NCBI GenBank assembly: GCA_031265025.1
Contig: JAISDF010000001.1
Coordinates: 1 to 5,710, forward strand
Reading direction: 5' to 3'
DNA from: Spirochaetaceae bacterium
Lineage (GTDB): Bacteria; Spirochaetota; Spirochaetia; Treponematales; Breznakiellaceae
Length of the DNA stretch: 5,710 bases
In this document: in pieces, positions 5,167 through 5,710 of the stretch
Layout of the letters: each line of letters opens with the position of its first letter
How positions within the stretch are numbered: position 1 is the first letter of the stretch
Translations under genes and position numbers: made by a program
The notes under the pieces: model-generated
Database searches by the model: none
What the model was told of the DNA's origin: nothing
The model's input: only the letters and a program-made list of their open reading frames with translations

Positions 5167-5710
5167 TGGCCCATATCTCCGAGTCTGTCATAACGGAGGT
5201 ACAAAACAGGGCCGATATTATAAGCGTCATAGGAGAGTATGTCAGGCTCGAAAAACGGGGCGGACGCTATTGGGGGCTCTGTCCCTTCCACAGCGAGAAA
5301 ACCCCCTCTTTTTCGGTGGACCCCGACAGGAAGATGTACTACTGCTTCGGCTGCCACAAGGGCGGCGGCGTCATCAATTTTCTTATGGAAACCGAAAAGC
5401 TCAGTTACCCTCAGGCGATAGAAAGCCTGGCAAAGCGCTTCGGCGTGCCTGTTACCTATACGAACCAGGGCGCCCCGTCTAAAGAAGATAAGGAGCGCGA
5501 ACAGAAAACCGAGGCCCTCGAAGAGCTTTACCGCCGGGTCGCGGGCAGTTTTCATCATATTTTGCTCGAAAAACCTGAAGGAGACGCGGCAAAGCGGTAT
5601 ATTAAAAGCCGGGGAATATCAGACGAAATGACGGAACGGTTCAGGCTTGGGTTTGCCCCTGACGACAGATATTGGCTGTACAGTTTTCTGAGCAAAAAAG
5701 GCTATTCGGA
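5166..5710 (+). CDS. dnaG: DNA primase DnaG (5' part, cut by right edge)
   Basis: The first 181 residues are visible. The N-terminal CHC2 zinc-binding domain is complete, with C39, H42, C60 and C63 as ligands (LCPFHSEKTPSFSV, then YYCFGCHKGG), and the usual opening SESVITEVQNRADIISVIGEYVRL. The RNA-polymerase domain starts after a charged linker (about 105-125), with RYIKSRGISDEMTERFRLGFAP recognisable near residues 142-163. The TOPRIM catalytic centre and the helicase-binding tail lie beyond the window. DnaG makes the RNA primers for Okazaki fragments at the fork, working with DnaB. The ATG at 5166 shares its A with the mltG stop TGA (5164-5166). GGAG at 5153-5156 serves as ribosome site at a slightly long distance. 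In many bacteria rpoD follows dnaG, which might be expected just outside. Confidence 0.96.
   Translation, partial: MAHISESVITEVQNRADIISVIGEYVRLEKRGGRYWGLCPFHSEKTPSFSVDPDRKMYYCFGCHKGGGVINFLMETEKLSYPQAIESLAKRFGVPVTYTNQGAPSKEDKEREQKTEALEELYRRVAGSFHHILLEKPEGDAAKRYIKSRGISDEMTERFRLGFAPDDRYWLYSFLSKKGYS

Overview
The window carries eight protein genes, all compact and mostly overlapping or a few bases apart, in two divergent blocks. The base composition is moderately GC-rich and looks even throughout. Together with a LoaP/RfaH-like NusG paralogue beside a sugar-nucleotide dehydratase, and a YkgJ protein followed by an MBL-fold hydrolase, mltG and dnaG, it suggests a spirochaete, perhaps a Treponema-like host-associated bacterium. 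That assignment is an inference from protein style and gene order. No rRNA or other lineage marker is present.

Left block (minus strand, 1-1876): a NusG-paralogue antiterminator is followed 11 bp later by a FlaA1/CapD/WbpM-type nucleotide-sugar 4,6-dehydratase that runs off the left edge. This looks like the head of a surface-polysaccharide or glycan gene cluster controlled by its own dedicated elongation factor.

Divergent spacer (1877-2010): it holds a possible promoter facing left, a better one facing right, and a 9-bp dyad embedded in the right-facing promoter. A 77-residue protein of unknown function with a basic tail (2011-2244) follows on the plus strand.

Spacer 2245-2400: 156 bp without a gene, containing an A/T-rich perfect palindrome inside a longer pairing region. 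No convincing promoter or classical terminator was found there.

Right block (plus strand, 2401-5710): a tightly packed apparent operon. It encodes a YkgJ-type cysteine-cluster protein, an MBL-fold metallo-hydrolase, a 68-residue protein of unknown function, the endolytic murein transglycosylase MltG and the DNA primase DnaG, which is cut by the right edge. Junctions of 8 bp, 2 bp, a 4-base GTGA overlap and a 1-base TGATG overlap imply co-transcription and translational coupling. The block thus links septal/lateral wall glycan processing with replication priming.

There is no CRISPR array, tRNA, rRNA, insertion sequence or clear foreign island. I see no convincing wholly new system. The best leads are the NusG-paralogue module with its divergent regulatory spacer, the structured spacer at 2287-2379 and the two small unknown proteins.
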